Shown here: positions 36,701-45,000 of the stretch, in pieces | Layout of the letters: every line of letters begins with the position of its first letter | Position numbering within the stretch: the first letter of the stretch is position 1 | DNA from: Rhea pennata | Taxonomy: Eukaryota; Chordata; Aves; Rheiformes; Rheidae | Assembly (NCBI RefSeq): GCF_028389875.1 | Contig: NC_084669.1 | Location: forward strand, 7,959,501-8,023,500 | Reading direction: 5' to 3' | DNA: 64,000 nt | Translations under genes and position numbers: made by a program | Notes under the pieces: model-generated | What the model was told of the DNA's origin: nothing | What the model saw: only the letters and a program-made list of their open reading frames with translations | The model's database searches: none

Positions 36701-38777
36701 CCTTAACCCTCCTAGAAAATATGATCTCTCTAAAGTTTAGATTTACACTGAAATCAAAAAGAATTATGTATTTTGAGAATGTATTTCTTGCCTGTAGAAA
36801 GTACTTCATGTCAGGTATCTAACAATGTTTCAAGTTTCTTGATCAAATTAATATGCAGAGTGGCTCATGTGTCTCAACCAGGCCCTGATTAGGTGGCTAA
36901 ATGTTAATGATCTAAATAGCTAGAAGACTTAATCTGCAAGGAAGGGAAATCCGTTAGTTCCTCTATTACAGTGGAAAGGATTTATCACTCCTTTTGTAGT
37001 CTCCTCCCTCACATGGTGTGCTTGATGTAAGGTTATTTATCATGGCAATCAAACTTGTCTAACTGGAAGAAGTGGTTTTTGGTTGGACAGAACTGAGCTA
37101 ACAAGGCCGGTATAGGTTTATGTTGCTGCAAGCGTGCTGCACCTAAGAAAAGGATACAAGGCAACCGACCCAGCCAACAGACAGCACTCCACCGTAAATC
37201 TGAAATTTTAGGTTAGCAGGCTTTGAGCCTTATGAAAAAGATGGAAATCTTATATTCTGGCAAGCAGAGTTCTCTTACTTCTTTTTCTGTTGTGGTATTT
37301 CATATGCCTGAGAACTGGTATCATCTCACTATGAAAATATGTTTTTGGCTCTGTCATTACCTATTGGACAGTGATGTTACTTTCTGTACTAAGATTAAAC
37401 TGACGCTTAACCTCACTTGACGTTAACTGCATACTTCTTTTTTTATTTCATTCTTTAGTCTGGTATCAAAGATAGTTGCCAAAGCATGATTTATCAGATG
37501 GAGAAACCACAGAATAGATATAGCTATGTAGAGGAAGAAAACATGTAACCATTAAATACTGTAAATCAGTTTTAATTATTCTACAAATGTCTGAACTGCA
37601 GTATATTGTTTCACTGGGGGTAGGGAGTAGCAAAGTAAGAGCAGGTGTTACTAGTTCTAGTCCCACTGGCAATCGCAAAACATTCGGGAGACACAAAATG
37701 GCATAGAAACTACGGCCAACTGGGTAGTGTTTTATTTCCACAGACACTTTCACATCAAAGAACATAGTATAAATTATTTTAGAGTTGCACACTATTTGTA
37801 TTACTGGTAATTCCAGCATCATCACTAACAGATGGGTTAGTAGTGCTGCTATCACAACATGTTGTCAAACGGGTATCAATAAAACTGGTTTGATTCTTCT
37901 CCCTTCACTGAAGCCTGTTTTTCAAAAACAGCAGCAGTTTGAACATTGCCCAGTCTTTTATTGTGACCAACTGAGTCATCTCTGTGTTGAGCAGATCAGG
38001 GCTGCCTACCTACAGCATCCCAAGACAAAATACTTTCCAGTTTTGTGAATATAACCTGCATAGAACAAAAAGCTCTGCTGCTTTTTGGACGTATTTGGAC
38101 CAGTGTCAAAGTGCCATTGGTCCCAGGAGATAAGAAACATTAAACCATCATAAAGTATGCTTTAGTCAATGTAAAATTACTTTGTTAGGTCTGACCGTAG
38201 TCAAGGAACTGTCGAGCTCCTCTCATTGAACTTTAGAGAACCTTTAGTGCGCACAGGGGCCGTACGCGCAGGAACGCACCCGCGGAGGGCGGGCCCGGGC
38301 GCTCCCCGCTGAGCCTCGACGACCGGCGGCTAGCAACGGCCACCCGCCGCCAGGGCGCGCAGGGCAGCTCGGGGCGGCAGCCCCTCTAGCTAAGCTGGCA
38401 CCAGCGCTAACCACACCTTCCCCAAACACCGAGGCAGGGCCAGAAGAGCCGCCTGAGCGGCCAGGAGAGCCCTCACCCCGCCACAGGGCGGCAGCGCCGC
38501 GGCCGCCCCGCCGGCCCTTCACGCGCCGCGCCGCGCCGCAGGGCCGCCACGAGCGACGCGCCTGGCGCCTGCGCACTGGCCGCCCGCCGCGCCCGGGGGG
38601 CGCCTGCGCACTGCCCCTCCCCGGCGGTACCAAGTCCCCGTAGAGGTCTGCGGGGCGCAGGAGGAAGAGGGAGTTGAGAGCTTCTTCCAGCCGCTGGGGG
38701 ACTTGACGGCTTCGGTAGTACTCGGCCGCCTCCCGCCCCAGCCTCTGGAGCTGCCGCCTCCGGCTCTCGGGCTCCAT
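18615..38777 (-). CDS. ENO4: ENO4 (enolase 4, sperm-type), complete coding sequence in 14 exons
   Basis: Enolases convert 2-phosphoglycerate to phosphoenolpyruvate. ENO4 is the divergent sperm form, needed in mammals for normal flagellum structure and motility (family knowledge). Fourteen minus-strand exons with consistent phases give 627 aa (about 628 in human), from [20 protein letters not shown] to a TAA at 18615-18617. An N-terminal non-enolase region with RLEEALNS and RPADLYGDL is followed by a Lys/Glu-rich linker (about 157-205) and the enolase core: [69 protein letters not shown] and [15 protein letters not shown]. By-eye alignment keeps both catalytic lysines (Lys489, Lys540), but two metal-ligand positions look changed (Asn391, Val436). 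The start is the ATG in the CpG island giving the conserved N terminus. The gene converges on SHTN1. Confidence 0.96.
18791..20860 (-). other. ENO4: ENO4 intron 13, 2.1 kb
   Basis: A pyrimidine-rich acceptor end with two T/A tracts (about 18834-18885). A less AT-rich block at about 19330-19650 has two overlapping plus-strand open frames that I cannot assign. A T run lies near 20724-20736. Confidence 0.65.
20861..20978 (-). CDS. ENO4: ENO4 exon 13 ([15 protein letters not shown])
   Basis: Encodes [20 protein letters not shown] then [19 protein letters not shown], the enolase C-terminal signature equivalent to the SER-KYN-LLRIEEEL block of canonical enolases. Lys540, just before LGGLSRGER, aligns with the second catalytic lysine. 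Acceptor CTTCAG, donor GTATGA on the minus strand. It ends in phase 1. Confidence 0.97.
20979..21519 (-). other. ENO4: ENO4 intron 12, 0.5 kb
   Basis: AT-rich intron between GTAAGT and CTTCAG. Nothing else is recognised. Confidence 0.75.
21520..21587 (-). CDS. ENO4: ENO4 exon 12, 68 nt ([10 protein letters not shown])
   Basis: Two bases complete the Gly codon from exon 11, then 22 codons read [20 protein letters not shown] and DL. It matches the vertebrate ENO4 block with [10 protein letters not shown]. The acceptor (TATATATAG) is pyrimidine-poor, but frame and homology are unambiguous. Confidence 0.95.
21588..22556 (-). other. ENO4: ENO4 intron 11, 1.0 kb
   Basis: Very AT-rich, with a short TA run near 22258-22270. 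No gene or repeat family was recognised. Confidence 0.7.
22557..22752 (-). CDS. ENO4: ENO4 exon 11 ([17 protein letters not shown])
   Basis: Follows minus-strand acceptor TTTATGCAG and ends at donor GTGAGT in phase 1. Encodes [40 protein letters not shown] and LTGLLD. Lys489 in IVLKYINQ aligns with the first catalytic lysine of canonical enolases (LLLKVNQIGS). Confidence 0.96.
22753..25016 (-). other. ENO4: ENO4 intron 10, 2.3 kb
   Basis: AT-rich intron. The short plus-strand frames at 23056-23292 and 24740-25027 look like chance; the second runs into exon 10 on the opposite strand. Confidence 0.7.
25017..25142 (-). CDS. ENO4: ENO4 exon 10 ([17 protein letters not shown])
   Basis: 42 codons, phase 0 to 0, between CTTTCTAG and GTAAGT. 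Reads [40 protein letters not shown] and KE. Corresponds to the canonical stretch ending in SIEDPF; the metal-binding Glu position is Val436 here. Confidence 0.97.
25143..26888 (-). other. ENO4: ENO4 intron 9, 1.7 kb
   Basis: Mostly AT-rich, with a less AT-rich block at about 26520-26690 (plus-strand frame 26520-26714, unrecognised, possibly an old repeat) and an AATAAATAAATAAAT run near 26420. Confidence 0.6.
26889..27056 (-). CDS. ENO4: ENO4 exon 9 ([19 protein letters not shown])
   Basis: 56 codons, phase 0 to 0, acceptor TACTTTCAG, donor GTAAGT. Reads [40 protein letters not shown] and [16 protein letters not shown]. Nearly colinear with vertebrate ENO4. Asn391 in LAINCAAHE sits where canonical enolases have a metal-binding Asp. 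Confidence 0.97.
27057..29550 (-). other. ENO4: ENO4 intron 8, 2.5 kb
   Basis: AT-rich intron with A and T runs near 28577-28605 and 28664-28674. No gene or recognisable mobile element was seen. Confidence 0.7.
29551..29613 (-). CDS. ENO4: ENO4 exon 8, 63 nt, basic linker
   Basis: 21 codons, [20 protein letters not shown] plus L, between TCCCAATAG and GTAAGA. Low-complexity basic insert before SHLGC; the human protein has a similar Lys/Gly/Ser-rich insert at this point. Phase 0 to 0. Confidence 0.88.
29614..30283 (-). other. ENO4: ENO4 intron 7, 0.7 kb
   Basis: AT-rich intron with a T run near 30048-30056. Nothing else is recognised. Confidence 0.72.
30284..30349 (-). CDS. ENO4: ENO4 exon 7, 66 nt
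   Basis: 22 codons, [20 protein letters not shown] plus KA, between TTTGCAG and GTAAGA. A predicted amphipathic helix that corresponds to the EMQKHINKI region of human ENO4. Phase 0 to 0. Confidence 0.9.
30350..31118 (-). other. ENO4: ENO4 intron 6, 0.8 kb, with one arm of a 55-bp inverted repeat
   Basis: Holds an AAAC-type repeat near 30377-30396, directly followed by arm A (30397-30451) of the long inverted repeat whose partner is in intron 4. Confidence 0.75.
30397..30451 (+). repeat. Inverted repeat arm A (partner 31759-31813)
   Basis: 55 bp whose reverse complement occurs at 31759-31813 with 54 of 55 positions identical; the one difference is within AGAAGTGGGAGG (30418-30429). The arm begins at the end of an AAAC-type simple repeat and contains CCAGAAATATAAATCAG and GGATGCTTCTTCTAAATG. 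It lies in ENO4 intron 6. Confidence 0.92.
31119..31250 (-). CDS. ENO4: ENO4 exon 6 ([21 protein letters not shown])
   Basis: 44 codons, phase 0 to 0, acceptor CAATTACAG, donor GTACTG. Reads [40 protein letters not shown] and SLKQ. Matches the vertebrate block with PLLMVSLVSCGK and GKLNLMKEV. Confidence 0.96.
31485..31654 (-). CDS. ENO4: ENO4 exon 5 ([17 protein letters not shown])
   Basis: Two bases complete a Gly codon, then 56 codons: [40 protein letters not shown] and [16 protein letters not shown]. It is the enolase segment in which canonical members have GANAILGVSLAVCKAGA. Acceptor TTTGTAG, donor GTACAT. Ends in phase 0. Confidence 0.96.
31759..31813 (-). repeat. Inverted repeat arm B (partner 30397-30451)
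   Basis: Reverse complement of arm A with one mismatch over 55 bp. It lies in ENO4 intron 4, so the two arms flank exons 5 and 6 with about 1.3 kb between them. Confidence 0.92.
32195..32217. repeat. Short T/A palindrome
   Basis: AGTATTTTTTT followed directly by AAAAAAAATACT, a near-perfect self-complementary run in ENO4 intron 4. Low-complexity, probably without function. Confidence 0.7.
32505..32570. repeat. TA-rich microsatellite
   Basis: An imperfect TATATA run of about 65 bp in ENO4 intron 4, read directly from the sequence. Confidence 0.85.
33128..33261 (-). CDS. ENO4: ENO4 exon 4, Lys/Glu-rich linker
   Basis: One base completes the Gly codon begun in exon 3; then [40 protein letters not shown] and AATI, plus one base of the next codon. 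Aligns with the human charged linker after VDHLL, but lacks its long polyproline run. The minus-strand donor GTTTTA is weak; phase and the KK context of exon 5 support it. Confidence 0.88.
33332..33430 (-). other. Candidate in-frame cassette exon in ENO4 intron 3
   Basis: 99 nt bounded on the minus strand by AG (AAATAAG) and donor GTATCC. Phase 2 at both sides would insert 33 residues containing [20 protein letters not shown] and NPPPRMFF without changing the ENO4 frame. The acceptor lacks a pyrimidine tract. The better acceptor TTACAG at 33444 breaks the frame (112 nt). I do not recall this block in human ENO4. Confidence 0.3.
33739..34006 (-). other. Unrecognised coding-like segment (alternative terminal exon or gene fragment)
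   Basis: A minus-strand open frame of about 89 codons follows an acceptor-like TTTTACTACAG and ends at TAA (33739-33741). It is less AT-rich than its surroundings and reads [40 protein letters not shown] and [20 protein letters not shown]: mixed, Gly-rich, protein-like. The first base C would complete the GG left by exon 3 (GGC), so splicing from exon 3 stays in frame and would give a truncated ENO4 with a new C terminus. I recognise no family. It could also be a decayed retrocopy. Confidence 0.35.
34304..34351. repeat. TG/AC-type inverted repeat, 21-nt arms
   Basis: Arms 34304-34324 and 34331-34351 are reverse complements with one mismatch, around a 6-nt GTGTGT loop. It is built from a TG/CA microsatellite in ENO4 intron 3. 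Confidence 0.8.
34830..35020 (-). CDS. ENO4: ENO4 exon 3 ([11 protein letters not shown])
   Basis: 63 codons plus two bases, acceptor TTTTGCAG, donor GTAAGT. Reads [40 protein letters not shown] and [20 protein letters not shown] plus KIL. Matches the vertebrate region with VSTAVQWVNSTI and a following Asp-rich helix. Ends in phase 2, which fixes the start of exon 4. Confidence 0.96.
35021..36293 (-). other. ENO4: ENO4 intron 2, 1.3 kb
   Basis: AT-rich intron with a TC run (about 35159-35175) and a 20-bp tandem duplication (35254-35293). No gene was recognised. Confidence 0.7.
35254..35293 (+). repeat. 20-bp tandem duplication
   Basis: Two adjacent copies of CAGATCTGTTGGAGA-CAA units with period 20 and about one difference. 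Seen directly. Probably slippage. Confidence 0.75.
36294..36422 (-). CDS. ENO4: ENO4 exon 2 ([23 protein letters not shown])
   Basis: 43 codons, phase 0 to 0, acceptor TATTTAAG, donor GTATGA. Reads [40 protein letters not shown] and HEK. Matches the vertebrate ENO4 block with ICKIVGKDVLDGLGLPTL, which preserves a distant echo of the enolase N-terminal domain (ARGNPTVEV-like). Confidence 0.96.
36423..38630 (-). other. ENO4: ENO4 intron 1, 2.2 kb
   Basis: AT-rich until about 38240, then CpG island up to the GTACCG donor of exon 1. A 129-codon minus-strand frame at 37466-37855 has no recognisable motif and no splice support beyond chance; I do not call it. Confidence 0.7.
38564..38613. promoter_or_regulatory. 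Two NRF1-like sites
   Basis: GCGCCTGCGCACTG occurs twice (about 38565-38578 and 38600-38613). On the minus strand each reads TGCGCAGGCGC, one base from the NRF1 consensus TGCGCATGCGC. They lie just inside intron 1, near the expected ENO4 start region. Confidence 0.45.
38631..38777 (-). CDS. ENO4: ENO4 exon 1 (start ATG at 38777)
   Basis: 49 codons, [40 protein letters not shown] and RPADLYGDL, ending at donor GTACCG (minus strand). The last 30 residues match the vertebrate N terminus (EYYRENDVPRRLEELLNS-like and PADVYGHL-like). The frame stays open past the donor into GC-rich sequence, but exon 2 homology places the splice here. Confidence 0.95.
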
Positions 38778-38792
38778 CGCGGGGCTGGGCCG

Positions 38793-38805
38793 GCTGCTAG
38801 GAGAC
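38793..38805 (-). promoter_or_regulatory. RFX X-box-like site next to the ENO4 start codon
   Basis: On the minus strand GTCTCCTAGCAGC resembles the X-box (half-site CCTAGCAAC) with one mismatch in the right half. It is about 15 bp upstream of the ENO4 ATG. A perfect half-site (TAGCAAC) lies at 38331-38337. RFX factors control many cilium and flagellum genes, so a site would fit ENO4. Confidence 0.3.
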
Positions 38806-38821
38806 GGCGGCCGCGCCGCGC

Positions 38822-38831
38822 TCTCGCGAGA
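38822..38831. promoter_or_regulatory. TCTCGCGAGA palindromic promoter element
   Basis: A perfect TCTCGCGAGA, 45 bp upstream of the ENO4 ATG. This element is enriched in TATA-less CpG island promoters, often bidirectional ones (established knowledge), and is usually close to the transcription start. Confidence 0.75.
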
Positions 38832-39030
38832 CCCGCTCGCCCGGCGAGCGCCGCGTCGCGGCCGCCCCCGCTCGCCCCTCCCGACCCTCCCTGGCGGCGG
38901 CCGTTACCCGCCAGCGGCGCGGCCCCGCCCCGCCGCGCGCAGCGGCGCGTCGGGCCGGCGGGAAGCTCCGCGGCGCTGCCTGGGCCCCTGCGGCGGGCAG
39001 CGGCGTTCGGGGTGGCTTGGGGGCTTCGCG

Positions 39031-42000
39031 GTGAATAGTGCTTTGTTCGGGCTGAAACGGTAACGAATATCCTGCGATTGCCCTTGCCGTAAGTGGGATC
39101 GTTACTGGGCTAAGCCTGGTTAGAAAAATCAGGGTTTTCAGTGTTTTTTTTGTTTGTTTTATACACGCAGCCTCTGCGCTTTCCTCCGAGGCTGGCTTTG
39201 ATCTTCAAAGTCAGAATGCCTAAAGCAGATAGTCTTTAGTTTTAAAAATCTCCGAACGACAAAATTGTGTAAGATTATCATCCTGAGAGAGAGACAGATT
39301 ATGGTTTGCAAAGTGTCTGGTGAGGATAAAGCTACAAAATACCCCAGTAACTGTACTTCGGCATTTAAAAAGCCTTTGCTTTCAGTGAAAAGAAACGTTT
39401 CACAACTCAAATGATCGTTTTTAGTCTGCAATTTACTACAAAAACTTTCACTTTGTTACACTGTTCACTGGTAATTTTGTTGAAGTAACTGAAAATGGAG
39501 ATACTTAAAAAGCTGTTAGCTGCACACTTCCTCAGCTCTAAAATCGATATGTGTAGACCTTTACTCATATGTTCACTTCTCTAGGTTGGGTGATAATGAA
39601 GAAAAATCCCTGCTGAATCGTTTTCTCCTCCTTTCACATCTTTCAGAAATAGTGTGGTACCTCTCTGGAGAGTTAAACCTTCTTCTTACAGTTGTCTCTG
39701 AAGAAGTTTCTGAACTGACACTACCCATGCCTTAAAAAAAAGAGTAAATTGAGGAAGATTTTCCTGGTTCAGAGCAGTTTAATAAGGTGGGCTACTGCTT
39801 CTTTGGATATTTTACTTTTTGGGGGGAGTGTTGCAGTCAATGAGATTTGAAAAAAAATTAAGAGTTCTCAAGTTTGTGTTGTAGGCATACGTTTGGCCTA
39901 GAACATGGAAATTTAATAAAATTCTTCTGTAACAGTATACTTCTCGAGATAATTCTAATATGGTTCTCTGAGAGCATCAGTTTAGTAGGTTATACACACT
40001 GATAACTTTCAGTTGCTTTTAACTCTGTTTTCAACCCTTTGCCTTGTGGATAGGTTGTAAACAAAATGCATTGTGGAGAAACAGGTTCATTTGTCTTACG
40101 GATATTGACCCACAGTTTGGGGAAGGAAGTTTGTCAGCTTCCCCAAGATCTCCCTATATCCCTGTCTCCCTAGATAATTATAGGAAAACAGTGAGTTGAA
40201 AGAGTTTAATACTTAGTTTGATAACTTTGATTTTTTTTTTTTAAGAACCCCTTTGAAATGCTAGTATGAACTGTAGGAATTCCCTTTGAATGCTTAACTA
40301 TTCTTAGCTTGTGATCTAATGACTGTTATGTGAATTACCTATATGGCTATGTAATTTCCATTAACAGTAATAGTAATTGTAAGCATGCAGAAAGAGGATG
40401 ACTTATCCTGTGATCCTACCTATTATTAAGTAGTTAACTGATTAAGGTTAGGGTACTGCAAGCCATTTCATAGTATCTGTGAACTCTCTGTAACCCCATT
40501 ATCTTCATTAGGCTTGTGTAGGTGTAATTAATTGGAATCTAGTTAACAGTTGTGTTGAATGAAAAGAATTTAGTTCTATTTCTCTTAGTTTTATTGGCCC
40601 CATAGTGCTAACAAGCTAAAGGTTAATTAAAAACTCACTAATCAAAACATATGTAACAGGTTCCAAGGAATCAGTGAGGAAAAAGCTTGTGATTGGTGTG
40701 AATCTGTCCTTTAAGAAAGGAACAGGAACAAATGGTGCCCTACAGTAGTTGTTTTTTGCTTTTAAACTGTGAAGATGACTCAGAGTTATATAAACTTAAT
40801 GAGTAAATTTAAAAGGTACAGAAACCCAAATACCGTAAGCCTGCCATCAGCATTTACTCCAGTAACAAGATTTTGATATCTTCCCAGCAGACTGTCTACA
40901 AAAGTATTTTAAATCATATAGTACTTTGGATGAGTAGAGAAATCATTTTTGTTTTTTCGTTCTAGAGCATCTCTACATAATGTCACTTTTTGCCTTCGCT
41001 ATAAATCTTATGTCAGGTAATACAATATTATAAAGGAGGAATAGCTGATCATAATTTATGTGCAAATTCATTCCTTCTCCTCCCAAGTTTCTATCTATAT
41101 GAGTATCTATATGTGGTGCTAATCATCCTAATATTGGGGCACTCTAAAACTAAATGTCACATGCTTAAGCAGTGCATAAAGGATTTGCTTTTTACCATTC
41201 TAAAATGTTGCTATAAATTTGCCCCTTAATTAAGATCATGGTCTCACTGCCATCTGTGTTCTTGTAGGATTTCACAGATGAACATTGTGTGCTTATTCTA
41301 CTGACAGGGTCGTCTTTGAAATCAAGTCTGAGAACATAAAAACTACATGATGTTTCCAATAAAGTCAGGATTACCTCTTTAACTTGGTAGTACAAATACT
41401 CATATGCAAAAACATTACTGCTTTTGAGTCATTTGAGCTTGTTAAATAAGAAAGGCTATTAAGAATTAAAAAACCACTAGAAAATATTGTTAGGTGTTAA
41501 AAGAAAAATATTAATAGCCTGTAGTCTGTGAAGAACAAACTTCAGTAACAAAGTTAAATGCAACTTAGTGTACAAGACTAAACAAAAACTTTGGTAATAT
41601 GGCACAGCCAAGCATAAAATTCAGATTAGGCTTTGAGTCTGAATGAAAACTTTCCAAGAACTTGGGGACTTAGAAAGTGATGGTAATAATTTTTTTCCCG
41701 CTCTAGTGTTACTATTTTAATTTCCATGGTATTCATATAAGAATTCATTTGCCTTGAGTAATCATTCTCTGCTCCAACAGTTACTTCAAGTTGAGCGGTT
41801 TTTTAGTACTAATTTCTTGACAGGTTTGAGGATTCTTCCTGTGGGTCTGCTCCGCTTCTGCTGCATGAGGATGAGCCTAGATTTTTCCAGAGGCAGCAGA
41901 ACTAAAATGTAAGAGCTGATAGACTTAAATTAATCATTCTCATTCTAAAGGTTATTTGGAATGAACAATACTTAAAATCTAGTTTTGAGCTGATTTTTGA

Positions 42001-45000
42001 GTTTATAGAAGATTATCTTCAAAATTCTTTAATGTATATGAGTTTTCTAACCTATCTTTTTTAATGTAGCACATAGCATAAACTGAACCTATTATACCAT
42101 TATTCATCAATAACCTATCAGGCATGATACATGTGCACATGTTTTGAAGTAACTGTTAAGAACATTAAGGCTTTATTGAAGGCTGCCTATTGTAGGGTTC
42201 ATTGCCATGATGGATTATAGTGACTTTTGTCAGTATTTTAGTCTGAAATGTTAATGCGCTTGTATATACCGAGTGTGAACGGCGTTATGTAATTAGTGTC
42301 AAATATTTTCCAAGATAAGAAAATAAAAATGTGTGCTCATGAGTCAGTTAACTGTGTATGAGGCATTGGTATAATTTCAAAGATGATATGGCAAGGTGGC
42401 CATAATGCATTTTAAATTTTTACAAACCAATAATCAAATTAAGTGGTGATCAGGGTAGTAGAAAAGCAGGAACAGATGCTGAAATTCGTAATTCTGAGAT
42501 TGGATAACTACTACTTAAGAAAATCTTTTTTTAAAAAAGAAAACAAACGTAAATCAATGTAATTTATTCCTGTTTGTCATCTCTTTTCTTATAGTCAGAA
42601 TGGTTTACTTGGGAGCTCCAGTTTGAACCTATAGTATGACAGAAGTTACAAGAAGTCTACTTTTTTTTTTAAAAAAAAAAAAAAGTTCTGTTGGAGAGGA
42701 GTTACTCTTTTGCTTTCCTGACCTCAATTTCTTGAAATGATACCTTAAAGAAAAGGATAATTTAAAGATTTTGAGTGCTAAAACACCTTATTTGGTAAAT
42801 TTTTCCATTTATTACTCTCACTATGAAGAAATCTGATTTTTTTTATCAGAATTTTTTCCGCTTCATCCTTTGGGCTTTGGTTTTTCCTCTTTCTTTTATG
42901 TTGGATTAGAATCCTGTAAATTTTACACAACATTACCTTGAGAAAAAGGAATTATTTTTATGCAGAAAGCTGTAATATGACTTTTAGTTGCCATGCTGAG
43001 CTATTTGAGAAGCAGCACTTGCAGGTCTACATACAGAAACTTTGGGGTTGATTGGAAGCGATCTTCAGGTTTGGCTTTTACCAGTTAGCAGATCAAAAGC
43101 TTACATGACTAAGCAGTGAAGCCTGACTATTGCAGATGAACTGGTGATACATGCAATACATTAAAAAAAAAAAAAAAGTTAGAAATCAGTTATTTACAAG
43201 TACATACTAGTTGAAGTAAATATCACAATAAGTGATAAAAAGTGTTATTTCTCAAGTCTTGTGACTCTTGACAGTTTTAAAGAAAAGCTTTTCTCCTTGC
43301 TAGGAAAAGTGAAGCTGATAGCAGAGGTGTTTAGAGAATTAAATAAAAAGGTAATTTTCATATGATTATACAGAATTGGAGCTTTCCCTGCATTATGTGA
43401 TTCTCTTCCCCCTCCCCCCTCAACACAGTTTTAGGGACAAATTGAGTATGGAAGAAAATGAAGAATGGCATTTTTTTTTTCCCATGATGTATCTCCTGAT
43501 TTTTACAACCCTAATCACTTGGGGCATGTCTTGAACTTTTAACCTTCTTTCCCTAGCATTGATGCTGTGAATAATGGACTCTCCTACTTGGCACGTAACT
43601 AGATTGCAGTTCAGAGTGGATGTCACAAACACTATTGCACCATCTGGAGCAAAAGCCTCACTATCATTCTGGGATAAGCACATAGGATCATATGAGTTTA
43701 TAATTGACTTTATTTTTTTGTGGCACTAATTCAAATTTATTTAATACAAAAACACCTTAATTTTCAACAGTCTTGCCTTCAGTTGCCAATTTTTTGCACA
43801 AGAAAAAACTTTCAGATAGTGTATGAAAGTGGTATGTATTTATAGTTATTTTGATCCTATTTGTATAAAAACTTTAATAGTTCCTCTGACACTAAAGATA
43901 TCCTATGTAGATCATGAAGCTAGAAATTCTCTATTTTCCCTATTTTTATTGTTGCCTTTAATTTTCTTCAATTCAAGACTGGAACACTCCCCCCCCCCAA
44001 AAAAAAAAAAATTGCTCCCATATATTCTAGAAAATTTTATACGCATTTTTTGAAGCACATGCACGTGCCTCTTTCTGGAGGAAAAGAACTACTGAATGGC
44101 ACTACTGTTTTGGGAGGTATTCATCCACAAAATGCTATTTTTGTGAATTCTGCATACTGATAGAAATATATTAAAAGCTAGTTGTGTCACTTGTCACAAA
44201 GTGCCAGATCTTGAATGAGCTTAAACATCTTCTAGTAAAACTAAGACATGTATATCCACAGCATTTCTTACAAAATGGCTTGAAATTAAAGATGTCTGTG
44301 AACATGAAGTCAGTTTGATTGATTTGCAGTGTCTTGGAAAGGATGTTATTTGAGAAATTGTCATTTGCCCGAAGGGTGCTAGGATTGTTTTTAGATACTT
44401 TAATTTGCTACCTTAAACATGGATGACCAGCTTTCAAAAGTCAGATATATCCGGGCTAATGTAGGGATTTTTTTTTACTTCTGAAAATGACTTACTGTTG
44501 CAAAATATTTTTAGTTCTACATAATGATTAAAGCTGTAATAAATAAGTTCATTTTACTTGTTAATGTCATGGCTGTTAGAAAAAAAATGATATTAAATCA
44601 ATATTTCAGATTCCTTGAAGGGAAAGTAAATGGTTTACTACTGTAAGAAAGATTATAGTTTGGTGCAGCATAGTTGGGATTACGCTTGAGAACAGAATTC
44701 AGGGTCAGGCTTTAAATTTCTATTAGGATTTCTGTATATTTATTAAAACAGTGAATGTAATCCACTGAAACTATTACAAACTAATTGTATATTTCACTGA
44801 GTGCAATGTACCTTTAACTGTGGTATAGGACTACTGTTTTCTAGTCTTCATTTCTTATAAATTGCTACTGAAAGCCACATGAGAAGAGGAATTAACATAA
44901 AGCATGTCTTGATTTAAGAAACAAAACAAAAAAATCTAGAACCAGAGCAATATATCACATCTTCAATTGTATGTTTTGTGAAACATGTCTAAAACACTGA

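Larger units (their letters stand above)
38240..39030. promoter_or_regulatory. CpG island promoter, probably bidirectional
   Basis: About 0.8 kb of very GC- and CpG-rich sequence in AT-rich surroundings. It covers ENO4 exon 1 and extends about 250 bp upstream of its ATG. It has no TATA box, several GC boxes (for example about 38919-38935), a TCTCGCGAGA palindrome and NRF1-like sites. In other vertebrates HSPA12A is transcribed divergently from here, so a plus-strand start is expected (inference). Confidence 0.85.

Noticed and set aside
37466-37855. 129-codon minus-strand open frame in ENO4 intron 1
   Set aside because: Longest frame in the intron, but hydrophobic and irregular with no recognisable motif. 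ENO4 exons 1 and 2 join directly in phase 0 without it.
38244-38630. Extension of ENO4 exon 1 past position 38631 to give a 177-codon frame
   Set aside because: Residues after GDL become GC-driven Gly/Arg/Ala sequence, while splicing at GTACCG to exon 2 restores the conserved ANYFSK block.
38703-39038. 111-codon plus-strand frame rich in Pro, Ala and Arg in the CpG island
   Set aside because: Antisense to ENO4 exon 1 and explained by high GC content. A divergent first exon may exist here, but this frame is not evidence for it.
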